Source of the DNA: an uncultured Collinsella sp.
Lineage (GTDB): Bacteria > Actinomycetota > Coriobacteriia > Coriobacteriales > Coriobacteriaceae
Reading direction: 5' to 3'
DNA length: 49,950 bases
Assembly (NCBI GenBank): GCA_900751755.1
Contig: CAADSP010000047.1
Location: forward strand, 1 to 49,950
Part shown: positions 1-8,397 of the stretch, piece by piece
Numbering within the stretch: position 1 is the stretch's first letter
Layout of the letters: each line of letters opens with the position of its first letter
Made by a program: the position numbers and the translations under genes
Notes under the pieces: model-generated
Told to the model about the DNA's origin: nothing
The model's input: only the letters and a program-made list of their open reading frames with translations
The model's database searches: none

Positions 1-95
1 AGTGAGGAAAGGGCGTTTGGCGGTAAAATGGGTCCTTTTGGAGGGTTTAACAGCTTTAAACAGCCTTATTCCCACCGCAACTCATATATGGGACG

Positions 96-1409
96 TTATT
101 TTTGGCGGGGCAGAACCAGGTTGAGGACGATGGCGACAAGTGCGGCGACGGCAATGGAGGATCCGCCAAAGACGGTGTCAACCCATGCGGGGAATCCAGC
201 GCCGGCAAGCGCACCGGCTGTGCGCTCAATGCCCGTGCCAAAGGCGATGGAGAGACCCATGAGCGTAGTGTCGCGCTGAGACAGGCCGTGGCGGGCAAAC
301 ATGACCACGCCATTCATGCCGATGGTCGCGAACACGCCAATGGTGGCGCCGCCGATAACCGGCTGCGGAATGGACGTGAGCACCGCCGCGCACTTGGGCA
401 GTAGGCCCGCGATGAGCAAGATGGCAGCCGCGAGCGTAAAGACCATACGGTTGACGACCTTGTTCTCGGCGATGATACCCACATTCTGGCCAAAGGTTGC
501 CGTGGGGACGCCGCCCAAAAAGCCCGAAAGCATACCGACGAGGCCATTGGCAATCAATCCGCCCGAGATCTGACTATCGGTCGCGGGGGTATCGAGCGCA
601 GCAGAGGACACGGCGGCAAACTCTCCCATAACCTGCACGGCGTTGACGATGGCGACGACGCCTACCACGGCACATGCTGCCGGATCGAACACCAGACGAT
701 GGGCGCCAAGTGCCGGCGGAGCAAACCAGCTGGCGGTCGCGATGGCCGAGAAATCGACCATGCCCAGCACCGCAGCCAAAACAAAGCCCGCGCAGATGCC
801 GGCCAGGATACTGCCCAGCTTGAGCGCGCCCTTGCCATAGTTGCCGGCCATAAAGGTGACGACAAACGTCACGAGCGCGACGGCCCAGTTGGTGACGCTG
901 CCAAAATCGGCAGCACCCTCCCCGCCCGCCATAGAAGCCACAGCGACCGGGCACAGAGACAGGCCGATCACAAAGATGACGGTGCCGAGCACCGGGGCCG
1001 GAAACAGAAAGCTTACGCGCTTAAACAGCAGGCCGAAAAGCACGACGAGCGCGCCGCCGATAACTTGAGCGCCCAGCACGGCCTCGAAGCCGAGCTCAAG
1101 GCCGACCGCCTTGAGTGCCGGCACAAAGGTAAAGCTCGCGCCCATCACGATGGGCAGGCCCGAACCAACGATGCCTTTTATGGGGAACTGTTGAAGGAAA
1201 ATGTCAAGCGCCGAGAGGACGAGCGACGCCTGGATGACAGCGGCTTCCTCTTGAGGGGTAAAGCCGCAGACCGACGCGATGATGATGGCAGGCGTGACGA
1301 TGCCCGCGAACGCAGCCAGAACATGCTGCAACGCATGGGGCAATACCTGCACAAACGATACTTTTCCTGTACGCTCGAACAGGGCATCCCCTGCTGCCGG
1401 CTCTGCCAT
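96..1409 (-). CDS. NCS2-family purine (xanthine/uracil-type) permease
   Basis: A 437-residue, strongly hydrophobic protein of the nucleobase:cation symporter-2 family, expected to carry xanthine, urate or a related purine across the cytoplasmic membrane. Family sequence seen: FVQVLPHALQHVLAAFAG near the N-terminus, the QNVGII segment and the repeated helix-rich core. The open frame reaches back to 1508, but the ATG at 1409 is preceded by a good GGGAGG ribosome site, and the extra 33 residues are not family-like. It lies downstream of yqeB and xdhC on the same strand, after a 201-bp gap that holds a strong hairpin. That context suggests purine uptake for a molybdenum hydroxylase. The exact substrate cannot be read from sequence. 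It is a paralogue of the permease at 25245-26639. Confidence 0.9.
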   Translation of the reverse strand: MAEPAAGDALFERTGKVSFVQVLPHALQHVLAAFAGIVTPAIIIASVCGFTPQEEAAVIQASLVLSALDIFLQQFPIKGIVGSGLPIVMGASFTFVPALKAVGLELGFEAVLGAQVIGGALVVLFGLLFKRVSFLFPAPVLGTVIFVIGLSLCPVAVASMAGGEGAADFGSVTNWAVALVTFVVTFMAGNYGKGALKLGSILAGICAGFVLAAVLGMVDFSAIATASWFAPPALGAHRLVFDPAACAVVGVVAIVNAVQVMGEFAAVSSAALDTPATDSQISGGLIANGLVGMLSGFLGGVPTATFGQNVGIIAENKVVNRMVFTLAAAILLIAGLLPKCAAVLTSIPQPVIGGATIGVFATIGMNGVVMFARHGLSQRDTTLMGLSIAFGTGIERTAGALAGAGFPAWVDTVFGGSSIAVAALVAIVLNLVLPRQK

Positions 1410-1526
1410 TTGTGCCTCCCATACCCCAGGCAGCGGCCCCATGCCGCTCAACGGGCGCCCATTATAGGGCATTTGACGCAGGTAGCATTTTGACCCGCAA
1501 TCCTGCATCCCCCGAGGTCAAACACC

Positions 1527-1593
1527 AGTTGCGGTGAAATAGTTCCTGGTTGACCGACCGTCAGGCTTATCTAGGAACTATTTCACCGCAACT
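1527..1593. repeat. 21-bp perfect inverted repeat with 25-nt loop
   Basis: Arms 1527-1547 and 1573-1593 are exact reverse complements, separated by 25 nt. It lies between the xdhC stop and the permease start, so it would be transcribed within that operon. There is no U-tract, so it is not a standard terminator. On the minus strand the loop contains CGGTC at loop position 17 (and again at 13). The three hairpins at 31034-31250 have the same loop length and the same pentamer at loop position 16-17. Confidence 0.85.
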
Positions 1594-1610
1594 TATTGAT
1601 GGGGATGCGA

Positions 1611-2654
1611 CTAGCGCTTGCGGGGGACGAGCTTGGTGCGGCGCAGGTGGATCATTTCGGCGGCAATGGAAATGGCGATTTCCTCGGGATCCTCCGCCTC
1701 GATGGCAACGCCGATCGGCAGGTGCAATCCGTCGATCTGTTCTTGCGTAAAGCCCTCCTGCTCCAAGCGGGCCCGCACAAAGGCCGTCTTGCGACGCGAG
1801 CCCAGGCAACCCAGGTAGGCGGGCTTGGCGCGCATGGCCTGAATCACCACATCGATATCGGACTTGTGGCCTGCTGTGGCCACGACCACCAAGTCGCGCG
1901 GGCCGATGGGACACAGCTCGTCCAGGTTCTTGTAATCGACCAAGCGACGGTCGCAGACGCCGGGCACCCATTCGGGCGTCAGCGTGCCGGGGCGATCGTC
2001 GCAGGCCACGACGGCAAAGCCCGCCGCCGTGAGCACGCGCGCCGTCGCGGCGCCCACGTGTCCGCAGCCAAAGATGTAGGTCAGGCCCTCGGGGCAGAGC
2101 GTCTCGATGTGCGCGGGAGGAATCTCGGAGGCGGCGTTGGTGTGGGTGACCTTACTCCCCTCCTCCACCAGCGAAAGCTCGGGGCAGCCCATTATGGTGC
2201 GGCGCGATTCCTCGCCATGGTATTCGGCAACGTCACCTTCGAGCGCTCTTGCGATAAACGGCTCAAAGTCGATGACGAAGTCGCCGATGCGTCGATACGC
2301 CAAGACGTCGGCAATCTCCTGGAACAACGGCGCCTGGGTCGCGTCCAGGTGCAGATAGCACAGGCAGATGGCTCCGCCGCAGATCATGCCGGTATCGGAG
2401 TTCTCGCCGCCCATGGTGTAGCGGACCAGGCGTGACTGCCCCGCGGCCAGCAGCTCGTGAGCCTCGCCCAGCGCAAAGAGCTCGATTTTGCCGCCGCCGA
2501 TGGTGCCCGCCTGGCTACCGTCGGCAAAGACGACCATCCATGCGCCCACGCCGCGCGGAGACGACCCCGCCGTACCGGCCACGACCACGAGCTCGCACGT
2601 CTTGCCAGCCTTCAGAGCGCCAAGCGCAGCATTCACCACATCGAGCTTTTCCAT
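1611..2654 (-). CDS. xdhC: XdhC-family molybdenum hydroxylase maturation protein
   Basis: A 347-residue protein of the XdhC/CoxI family, which binds sulfurated molybdenum cofactor and delivers it to xanthine-dehydrogenase-type enzymes. The N-terminal XdhC domain shows GGGKIE near residue 53 and the ICGG motif near 91-94. The C-terminal Rossmann domain starts at the GCGHVG motif near residue 196. Its start lies 9 bp after the yqeB stop, so the two are surely co-transcribed. The neighbours yqeB, yqeC, a MocA-like transferase and a purine permease form the known set of selenium-dependent molybdenum hydroxylase accessory genes. The hydroxylase genes are not in this window. Confidence 0.9.
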   Translation of the reverse strand: MEKLDVVNAALGALKAGKTCELVVVAGTAGSSPRGVGAWMVVFADGSQAGTIGGGKIELFALGEAHELLAAGQSRLVRYTMGGENSDTGMICGGAICLCYLHLDATQAPLFQEIADVLAYRRIGDFVIDFEPFIARALEGDVAEYHGEESRRTIMGCPELSLVEEGSKVTHTNAASEIPPAHIETLCPEGLTYIFGCGHVGAATARVLTAAGFAVVACDDRPGTLTPEWVPGVCDRRLVDYKNLDELCPIGPRDLVVVATAGHKSDIDVVIQAMRAKPAYLGCLGSRRKTAFVRARLEQEGFTQEQIDGLHLPIGVAIEAEDPEEIAISIAAEMIHLRRTKLVPRKR

Positions 2655-2663
2655 CGTCGCTTC

Positions 2664-3458
2664 CTATCCCCTAAAAACGTCGGTGAGCATGGCGAGCGCC
2701 TCGAGCACGCCGCCGCCGACCGACGTCGCCTTGTCCGAAATATAGTTGATGTAGCTGGCGTCACCGCGCGGATCGACGTCGGCACACTTAAAGCCCTCGG
2801 TGACCTGGACGCCATCTGCCAAAAGGCCGCGCAGGCAGCCGTCAATCGTCGTGAACATGGGCGTATCGCCCGCGTAGCCAATCACGTCTCCGGCGCTCAC
2901 GATGTCGCCGATCGCATGGTCGGACCTAAACACACCGGCGGCGGGGCTGTGGATAACACGCTCCTTGCCATATCCGGCGATGATACCCGGCACGCCCGTA
3001 TTGGGCTGGGGCGAGCCCTGGGTAATGACACGGCCGAGAAAATGCCCGCGCATAGTCTCGACCACGGCATCGCAATCAACCGGCGCGGTAAAGCCCGGCC
3101 CTACCGCGATGACGGCAGGAGCCATGTCGCGCGTGGTGCCCAGATTGCGCTTGGCCAGAATCGCGTCTACCACGGCCGCAGGTTTCAGTTCGTCGAGCAT
3201 CTTGGCCTGAGGGTCTACCACGACGGCGACATCCCCCGCCTCGGTAATCTCAAGCGCCTCGGCCGGCGTCTGCGCCAAGCGGGCGCGAATGCCCTCGACC
3301 TCGACCTCGCCCAAGCGAATGGCCTCGCAAAAACTGATCGTGCGACGGATGCACGTGGGGACCGCGATATCGGCCATGACGACCGACACGCCGGCGCGCA
3401 CCAGACGAGCAGCCACGCCCGTGGCGATATCGCCTGCGCCGCGAACATAAACGAGCAT
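2664..3458 (-). CDS. yqeB: Selenium-dependent molybdenum hydroxylase system protein YqeB (EF2563 family)
   Basis: A 264-residue protein of the EF2563/YqeB family, known from genome context to travel with selenium-dependent molybdenum hydroxylases. Its exact biochemical role is not established. The N-terminus (VRGAGDIATGVAARL) looks like a nucleotide-binding Rossmann start. The start at 3458 is preceded by an AGGGAGG-type ribosome site. It is the first gene of the minus-strand set yqeB-xdhC-permease and is divergent from yqeC across about 100 bp. Family assignment is firm; function is by association only. Confidence 0.87.
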   Translation of the reverse strand: MLVYVRGAGDIATGVAARLVRAGVSVVMADIAVPTCIRRTISFCEAIRLGEVEVEGIRARLAQTPAEALEITEAGDVAVVVDPQAKMLDELKPAAVVDAILAKRNLGTTRDMAPAVIAVGPGFTAPVDCDAVVETMRGHFLGRVITQGSPQPNTGVPGIIAGYGKERVIHSPAAGVFRSDHAIGDIVSAGDVIGYAGDTPMFTTIDGCLRGLLADGVQVTEGFKCADVDPRGDASYINYISDKATSVGGGVLEALAMLTDVFRG

Positions 3459-3492
3459 TCCCGGGGCACCTCCCTGTGCTACGGTTTGAGCA

Positions 3493-3520
3493 GAGCAAAA
3501 GCGGTTCGACCGCTACTCTG
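3493..3520. promoter_or_regulatory. Divergent yqeB/yqeC intergenic hairpin
   Basis: The gap 3459-3560 between divergent yqeB and yqeC holds a stem AGCGGT-TCG-ACCGCT at 3500-3514, extended by AGAG/CTCT outside. A TATAAT-like box reads on the minus strand at about 3542-3547. This would be the control region for both directions. No regulator site can be named. Confidence 0.35.
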
Positions 3521-3560
3521 ATGATTATTTCTTATCGCAGCATTATACGGCGGTGAACAG

Positions 3561-4295
3561 ATGGAAACGGTTAGCGGCAATCTTGCCTCGGCGCTCAGGA
3601 TCGAGCCGGGCATTACCGCGATCATCGGCAGCGGTGGCAAGTCGACCCTGCTAAAGACGCTCGGCCTTGAGCTTATGCGTGCCGGCGGCCGCGTACTCCT
3701 CTGCACCACCACTCATATGTTTCCCGTCGCCGGCGTGCCATGGGACGGGTCGAACCGTCGCCTGGACGCCGCGCCCTGGAAGCCAGGTGCCTTACACGCC
3801 CCAGGCTGCACCTGCGAGGCATGCGCGGGCGTGAGCCGCGGAAGTATCTGCCAGGCGGGTGTTTTGGACCCGGAGACAGGCAAGCTCTCCTCCCCCGCCG
3901 AGCCGCTCGACCAGCTGGCGCAGCGCTTTGACTACGTCCTGGCCGAGGCGGACGGCAGCAAGCGGCTCCCGCTCAAGGCGCACGCCGCCTGGGAGCCGGT
4001 GATTCCATCTGGCAAGGCCAACGTCGTCTGGATCGTCGGCGCCTCGGGGTTCGGCAAGCCCATCAGCGAGGCTGTCCACCGCCCCGAGCTCTTTTGCGAG
4101 CGCTGCGGTTGCGAGCTCACCGACATCGCCACGCCCGAGCGCGTCGCCCAGGTGCTCAATGCCGAGATGCAGGCGCTGGAACTCAGCACCGCGCGCGTCA
4201 TGCTCAACCAAGTCGACACGCTCCACGACCCCACGATGGCCGACCGCTTCGAGGCAGCTCTCGGCCGCCCCATCGTCGCCAGCAGCCTCAAGTAG
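3561..4295 (+). CDS. yqeC: Selenium-dependent hydroxylase accessory protein YqeC
   Basis: A 244-residue P-loop protein of the YqeC family, a genome-context partner of YqeB and XdhC in selenium/molybdenum hydroxylase maturation. Seen: GSGGKST Walker A at residues 23-29, and CTTTHMF near residue 52, typical of the family. A Cys-rich insert (CTCEACAG) lies near residues 80-90, and AEADGSKRLPLK follows. It is transcribed away from yqeB. The start is the ATG at 3561 just after a GGCGGTGAACAG leader. It converges on the MocA-like gene with a 26-bp gap. Confidence 0.85.
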   Translation: METVSGNLASALRIEPGITAIIGSGGKSTLLKTLGLELMRAGGRVLLCTTTHMFPVAGVPWDGSNRRLDAAPWKPGALHAPGCTCEACAGVSRGSICQAGVLDPETGKLSSPAEPLDQLAQRFDYVLAEADGSKRLPLKAHAAWEPVIPSGKANVVWIVGASGFGKPISEAVHRPELFCERCGCELTDIATPERVAQVLNAEMQALELSTARVMLNQVDTLHDPTMADRFEAALGRPIVASSLK

Positions 4296-4321
4296 CCGGC
4301 GCCACCCTGGCGTCCTTTCTG

Positions 4322-4912
4322 CTAGCGAGGCGCGTAGCAGGCCGCGATATGCTCCGAGACGCGGCGCTGGCCCTTGGCGGTGTCGACATCCCACAACTCG
4401 TAGGCACGTGCCTCGACCAACTGGACATCGGCGCGGCCGCGCAGCAGCGACGATCCGCCATCCTTGCCCTTAAGCCCCATAAGGTCGGGAAAGAGACTTG
4501 CAGGGAACAGCACCGGCGAGGCGGGTTCACCGTTTAGGGCAAGACGCACGGGCGCAACACCGCCGTTGGCCTTAAAAGCACCGGCGAGCGCCCCAAAGGA
4601 ATCCGAACTCACGAGCGGCTGGTCGCCCGGCAAAAAGAGGCAGCCCTTCCAGCCGCGATCGGCTCCCCAGGTAAGACCGGCGCGCACACTCTCGCTCCTG
4701 AGCGCACCATCGTGCAGCGCGCACGTGCAGCGCAGCTCACGGCAAATCTCGGCAACTTGGGGCCAGCGCGTCGTAACAACAACGTCAAATCCTTTGGGCA
4801 CCGACTCAATCGTCCGCTGAATCAGCGGCTTTCCGCAGATATCGGCAAGCATCTTGTTAGAGCCAAACCGCTTGCCCTCGCCCGAAGCCATAATGACGCA
4901 ACCAAGTTTCAT
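4322..4912 (-). CDS. MocA-like molybdenum cofactor nucleotidyltransferase
   Basis: A 196-residue protein of the MobA/MocA NTP-transferase superfamily. It shows the N-terminal nucleotide-binding motif (ASGEGKRFGSNKM, residues 9-21), then GKPLIQRTIE, and LPGDQPLVS in the middle. MocA adds CMP to molybdopterin to make the cytosine dinucleotide cofactor used by xanthine-dehydrogenase-type enzymes. The placement beside xdhC, yqeB and yqeC fits this role. MobA (guanine) function cannot be excluded from sequence alone. Transcription is divergent from the YheO-type regulator at 5078. Confidence 0.82.
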   Translation of the reverse strand: MKLGCVIMASGEGKRFGSNKMLADICGKPLIQRTIESVPKGFDVVVTTRWPQVAEICRELRCTCALHDGALRSESVRAGLTWGADRGWKGCLFLPGDQPLVSSDSFGALAGAFKANGGVAPVRLALNGEPASPVLFPASLFPDLMGLKGKDGGSSLLRGRADVQLVEARAYELWDVDTAKGQRRVSEHIAACYAPR

Positions 4913-5077
4913 GGTGATACCTCCCCTGAAGCCATCGTACCCATAACTCGCGCAGCGGGTGCATAAAGATGGTGTCCTGGCCGTTGGCGGTCTTATGGCG
5001 CAGCGACGCTTTCGTTATTTGCGACCATGTGGCATTTGTGGCACAGTGAGCCCAAACTTATTTTTAGGAAGGCACCC

Positions 5078-5731
5078 ATGACCCCCGCACAGATTGAGTT
5101 TTACAAGCGCCTTGCACACAGTCTGGCGCTCCAATTTGGTCCCAACTGTGAAATCGTCGTCCACGATCTGGAGACCGGGGACATGGACCACTCTATCGTG
5201 GCGATTGAAAACGGCCACGTCAGCGGACGCAAACTGGACGACGGTCCCAGCCACATCGTGCTCGAGTCAATGCACGAGGATGCCGCCGAGGTCCACGACC
5301 GCGCGCCGTACCTCACCAAGACCGCCGATGGCAAGCTGCTCAAATCGTCGACCATCTTCATTCGCGACGACGCTGGCAACCCCGTCGGCATTATGGGCAT
5401 CAACTTTGACATCACGCTCATGAAGGCGTTTGAGCGTTCGCTCGATGCGCTCACCGGCACGGGCGACAAGGGATACACCGAGCCCGATCCCATCACCAAA
5501 AACATCGGCGACCTGCTCGAGGATCTGCTGCGCGAGTGCGAGCAGTACGTGGGCAAGCCCGCCGCCCTCATGACCAAGGACGAGCGCATTCGCGCTATCG
5601 GATACCTCGACCGCCGCGGCGCCTTCCTTATCTCCAAATCGAGCGAGCGCGCCTGCGAGTTCTTTGGCATCTCCAAGTACAGCTTCTACAGCTACCTCAA
5701 CGAGGCCAAGGCAGAGGCTGACGACAAGTAA
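5078..5731 (+). CDS. YheO/DauR-type PAS + HTH transcriptional regulator
   Basis: A 217-residue regulator with an N-terminal YheO-like PAS domain (EIVVHDLETGDMDHSIVAI, residues about 25-125) and a C-terminal helix-turn-helix (SERACEFFGISKYSFYSYL, near the end). Members such as DauR control amino-acid or purine use in response to a small ligand. The ATG at 5078 has an AGGAAGG ribosome site; an in-frame start at 5027 has none. It lies next to the molybdenum-hydroxylase accessory genes and is a paralogue of the regulator at 26992-27648, which sits beside the second purine permease. Control of purine catabolism is therefore a reasonable inference. Confidence 0.85.
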   Translation: MTPAQIEFYKRLAHSLALQFGPNCEIVVHDLETGDMDHSIVAIENGHVSGRKLDDGPSHIVLESMHEDAAEVHDRAPYLTKTADGKLLKSSTIFIRDDAGNPVGIMGINFDITLMKAFERSLDALTGTGDKGYTEPDPITKNIGDLLEDLLRECEQYVGKPAALMTKDERIRAIGYLDRRGAFLISKSSERACEFFGISKYSFYSYLNEAKAEADDK

Positions 5732-5811
5732 ACAACCCGCCTGAACCATCCTCCCCTTAGTACGAGTTCTTGAATGCGCGAATCCGGGCATCGGTGACAA
5801 GGCAAGTTCCA

Positions 5812-5817
5812 TATAAT
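5812..5817 (+). promoter_or_regulatory. Candidate -10 box upstream of the 5852 gene
   Basis: TATAAT lies 40 bp before the ATG of the next gene. No good -35 is visible at 16-18 bp upstream. Confidence 0.35.
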
Positions 5818-5851
5818 CGAAGGGCTAGACAGTTCGAAAGGATGGGACAAG

Positions 5852-6670
5852 ATGAGGCCGAGCAACGCATCGCGCAGCAGCCACGGAGGCACCGCTTCTG
5901 GCGCCAGGCATGCGAAAAACGCGTTTGACGAGGGCGAAGACGATCTGTTTGCGTTGAGCCTCGACGACGTGATGAGCGACCGCCCTTGGACCGCCGAGGA
6001 ACTCATGGGCGGCAAAACCCCTTCGGCAGGCGATCCTACCGAGACGGCATCGTTTATCGCCGCGGCGCAGCACAATGCGCCCGAACCGCCCGTTGCGGAT
6101 CTCAACGACTTTGCAACCCGCCAGTTTGCCTTTGATTCCTGGGCGGCGGCAGATCTGGACGAGACCTCGGCCGGCATGCCGGCGCTCGATATTCCGGTCA
6201 ACCCGCTGTTTGCAGCTGCCGAGGAGCGCGACTCCGCATACGACAACACCGCAGCATGCGTCAACCGCCCGAGCGAACAGCCTCGCGCCGGCCGCATCGA
6301 AACCGAGGATTACGGCCAAACGTCGAGCAGCTATTCTCGCGACCCGTTTGCCGCCACGCCCGCTCCCGATTACAACCAAGCGAGCGTAAAGGCAGCCTCG
6401 GCATCGTCGTATACCCGTGGCACCGATGACGAGCGCTTTGCCGACTACTACACCGAGGAAGAGCCGCCGCACTTCTCCGAGTTTCCCCAAGCGGCAAAGG
6501 TTGTCTTTATCGCCATCATCATCGCTCTGCTCGGCGTGATCGCGTTTGAGGGATTCCAGCTGTTCCGTGGCCCCACCGCGCCCGAATCGGCAACGCAGCA
6601 AAAAGAGGACGACAACCAGTACCTGGACATCAACACCCTCAAGGGCGACCCCAACGACGGAGACGAGTAG
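5852..6670 (+). CDS. Hypothetical protein with a single C-terminal membrane segment
   Basis: A 272-residue protein that I do not recognise. Residues 1-210 are rich in Asp, Glu, Ala, Ser and Pro with no clear fold. Two patches (DLFALSLDDVM near 31-41 and DRPWTAEELMGG near 43-54) look like short conserved motifs. A single hydrophobic helix lies at about 217-237 (VVFIAIIIALLGVIAFEGF), followed by about 35 polar residues. This suggests a bitopic membrane protein with a large disordered N-terminal part. The N-side carries acidic residues and the C-side is short, so topology is uncertain. The start has a GAAAGGAT ribosome site. Codon use matches the neighbours. Confidence 0.7.
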   Translation: MRPSNASRSSHGGTASGARHAKNAFDEGEDDLFALSLDDVMSDRPWTAEELMGGKTPSAGDPTETASFIAAAQHNAPEPPVADLNDFATRQFAFDSWAAADLDETSAGMPALDIPVNPLFAAAEERDSAYDNTAACVNRPSEQPRAGRIETEDYGQTSSSYSRDPFAATPAPDYNQASVKAASASSYTRGTDDERFADYYTEEEPPHFSEFPQAAKVVFIAIIIALLGVIAFEGFQLFRGPTAPESATQQKEDDNQYLDINTLKGDPNDGDE

Positions 6671-6707
6671 CGAAGGTTAAAGGAGGGCTGGAAGAGCCGG
6701 CAACGCG

Positions 6708-8030
6708 TTACGGCTCCCAGAGGCCCGCCATAAAGATGGGCAGATACAACACCTCTCCATCGCGGTGCAGGTTGCACTCAGCAAGCACCAGAGCACGGTC
6801 GATTCCGTAACCCTTCGTCACGAGCGCGTTGTCGAGCGCCGCATGGGACCTAAAGCTCTTGCCCGACTTGACCTCGATGGCAAGCACTTCCCCATCGAGC
6901 GTCTCCTCGACAAAATCGAGCTCGCCAACCTTTTTCGATGTAAAGTAGCGCAATCTAAATCCATGAGCTTTGAGCTCTTGGGCAACGAAGCCCTCAAACG
7001 CCGCCCCCATATTCATGCCAAAGGGGCCTTCTGCCTCGCCATCAAAAACGCCTTGGGCAACCTTTTTGGAATACGACGACATGAGCATTCCGGTGTCCAA
7101 GTAAAACAGCTTAAAAAGACTTCGCTGCTCCCCCAATAAAAGGGGTGCCACAGGCGCGGTTACGTTATACACGGGAAGCGCAACACCCGCCTCCGACAGC
7201 CAGAGAAAATGGTCCGTCACCTGCGAAAAACGCTTAACACCGCTTATCGATGACAGCTTGAATCGCTTGTTTTTAGAACCGGACTCGCTAGGAATTAAAT
7301 CGTAGATATCGCGAATAACCAGGCGCAGCTCGGGCGGAGCGTACTTTGCGATGTCATCGCGATACAGGGCGTGAAGATCGCGGTGGATGTTTCGAACCTC
7401 GTCGACATTGCGCGTCGCCAAGAAGGAATTGACCGCGTCGGGCATGCCGCCCACCACCACATACTGATGAAACAGATCGAGCAAGCGGTCATATAGATAA
7501 TCTGGAAGCTCCCTCTCATCCTTTAGACAGCCCCTGAGCATTTCAAACGCGCTGGCACCAACGCCATTTGCCCAGCAGAATTCCTCAAAGTCGAGCGGGT
7601 ACATCTGGACCTGTTCGACATACCCCACCGGCAGCGAGTCGATGCCCTCGAGCTCAACGCCAAGGAGCGATCCGGTAAGGATGTATCGAAAGTCGCCGCG
7701 CTGGACCAGGTATTTGATAAACGTCACCACGTTGGGGCATCGCTGCACCTCGTCGATAACCACAACGGTCTTGTTCGCAACCATCGGCTGCGTTGCAGCA
7801 ATAGACATGCGCATAAGCAGGTCATCCGCGCTTTTTGCCGCCAAAAACGAATCGCGCACGGACGCGTCGGCGATAAGGTCGAACGTCACGACGTTTTCGA
7901 ACGATTCACGTGCGAACGCGTTGACCAGATATGACTTTCCCACCTGTCGGGCGCCCTTGACCAAAAGAGCCTTGTTAAGCGACGAGGTAAGCCAAGATTC
8001 AAACTGTGCTTTCGCTTTTCTCTGTAGCAT
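6708..8030 (-). CDS. AAA ATPase with DUF4143 domain
   Basis: A 440-residue ATP-binding protein. Walker A is GARQVGKS at residues 26-33, Walker B VVVIDE near residue 100. Then follow the helix-rich DUF4143 region and a C-terminal restriction-like fold (GELDFVEE ... AIEVKSGK). The cellular role of this widespread family is unknown; it has been linked to toxin-antitoxin or defence-like contexts. The frame is open up to 8450, but the ATG at 8030 has an AAGGGG ribosome site. The extra 140 codons are low-complexity and read through a 33-bp repeat array, which stays open because 33 is a multiple of three. I therefore place the start at 8030. Confidence 0.85.
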   Translation of the reverse strand: MLQRKAKAQFESWLTSSLNKALLVKGARQVGKSYLVNAFARESFENVVTFDLIADASVRDSFLAAKSADDLLMRMSIAATQPMVANKTVVVIDEVQRCPNVVTFIKYLVQRGDFRYILTGSLLGVELEGIDSLPVGYVEQVQMYPLDFEEFCWANGVGASAFEMLRGCLKDERELPDYLYDRLLDLFHQYVVVGGMPDAVNSFLATRNVDEVRNIHRDLHALYRDDIAKYAPPELRLVIRDIYDLIPSESGSKNKRFKLSSISGVKRFSQVTDHFLWLSEAGVALPVYNVTAPVAPLLLGEQRSLFKLFYLDTGMLMSSYSKKVAQGVFDGEAEGPFGMNMGAAFEGFVAQELKAHGFRLRYFTSKKVGELDFVEETLDGEVLAIEVKSGKSFRSHAALDNALVTKGYGIDRALVLAECNLHRDGEVLYLPIFMAGLWEP

Positions 8031-8069
8031 AAGCGCACCCCTTATTACGTGCTGTTTTAGCACTAGGAT

Positions 8070-8179
8070 ACACTTTTCCGTGGTTGTTGGGTGCTCATTT
8101 CGACACTTTTCCGAGGTTTTAAAGCGTGCATTACGACACTTTTCCGTACTTTCATACGGCTGATTTCGACACTTTTCCG
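8070..8179. repeat. Four iterons at an exact 33-bp period upstream of the DUF4143 ATPase
   Basis: ACACTTTTCCG occurs at 8070-8080, 8103-8113, 8136-8146 and 8169-8179, that is, every 33 bp; the last three copies extend to CGACACTTTTCCG. The remaining ~20 bp of each unit differ. The array ends 40 bp upstream of the ATPase start and reads CGGAAAAGTGTCG on the ATPase strand. Three helical turns per unit suit cooperative binding on one face of DNA. It is too short-cored to be a CRISPR array. Confidence 0.8.
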
Positions 8180-8397
8180 GATGTTTGCCGAATAATTGCC
8201 GCGCAATCAAGCGCCGTCCGCGCGTCATTTCAAACGCGGCGCTTGATTTGTGTCCGCGCGTGCTGATAGACTCCATCGTGCCCGCAAGGAGCGGGCACGT
8301 TTTATCCAGAGTCGGGGTAGAGAGTTGGCTCCACGATCCCGACGCCAACCGGCCAAGAGGCACGGTGGCCCTGCCAACATCGATGAAAGGAGTCCGT

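Noticed and set aside
66..82. Possible half-copy of the 1573-1593 hairpin arm
   Set aside because: TATTCCCACCGCAACT resembles the arm with one indel and one mismatch, but there is no partner arm, so chance cannot be excluded.
8070..8179. CRISPR-like array
   Set aside because: The spacing is regular, but the repeated core is only 11-13 bp, there are four units, and no cas gene is near. Treated as iterons.
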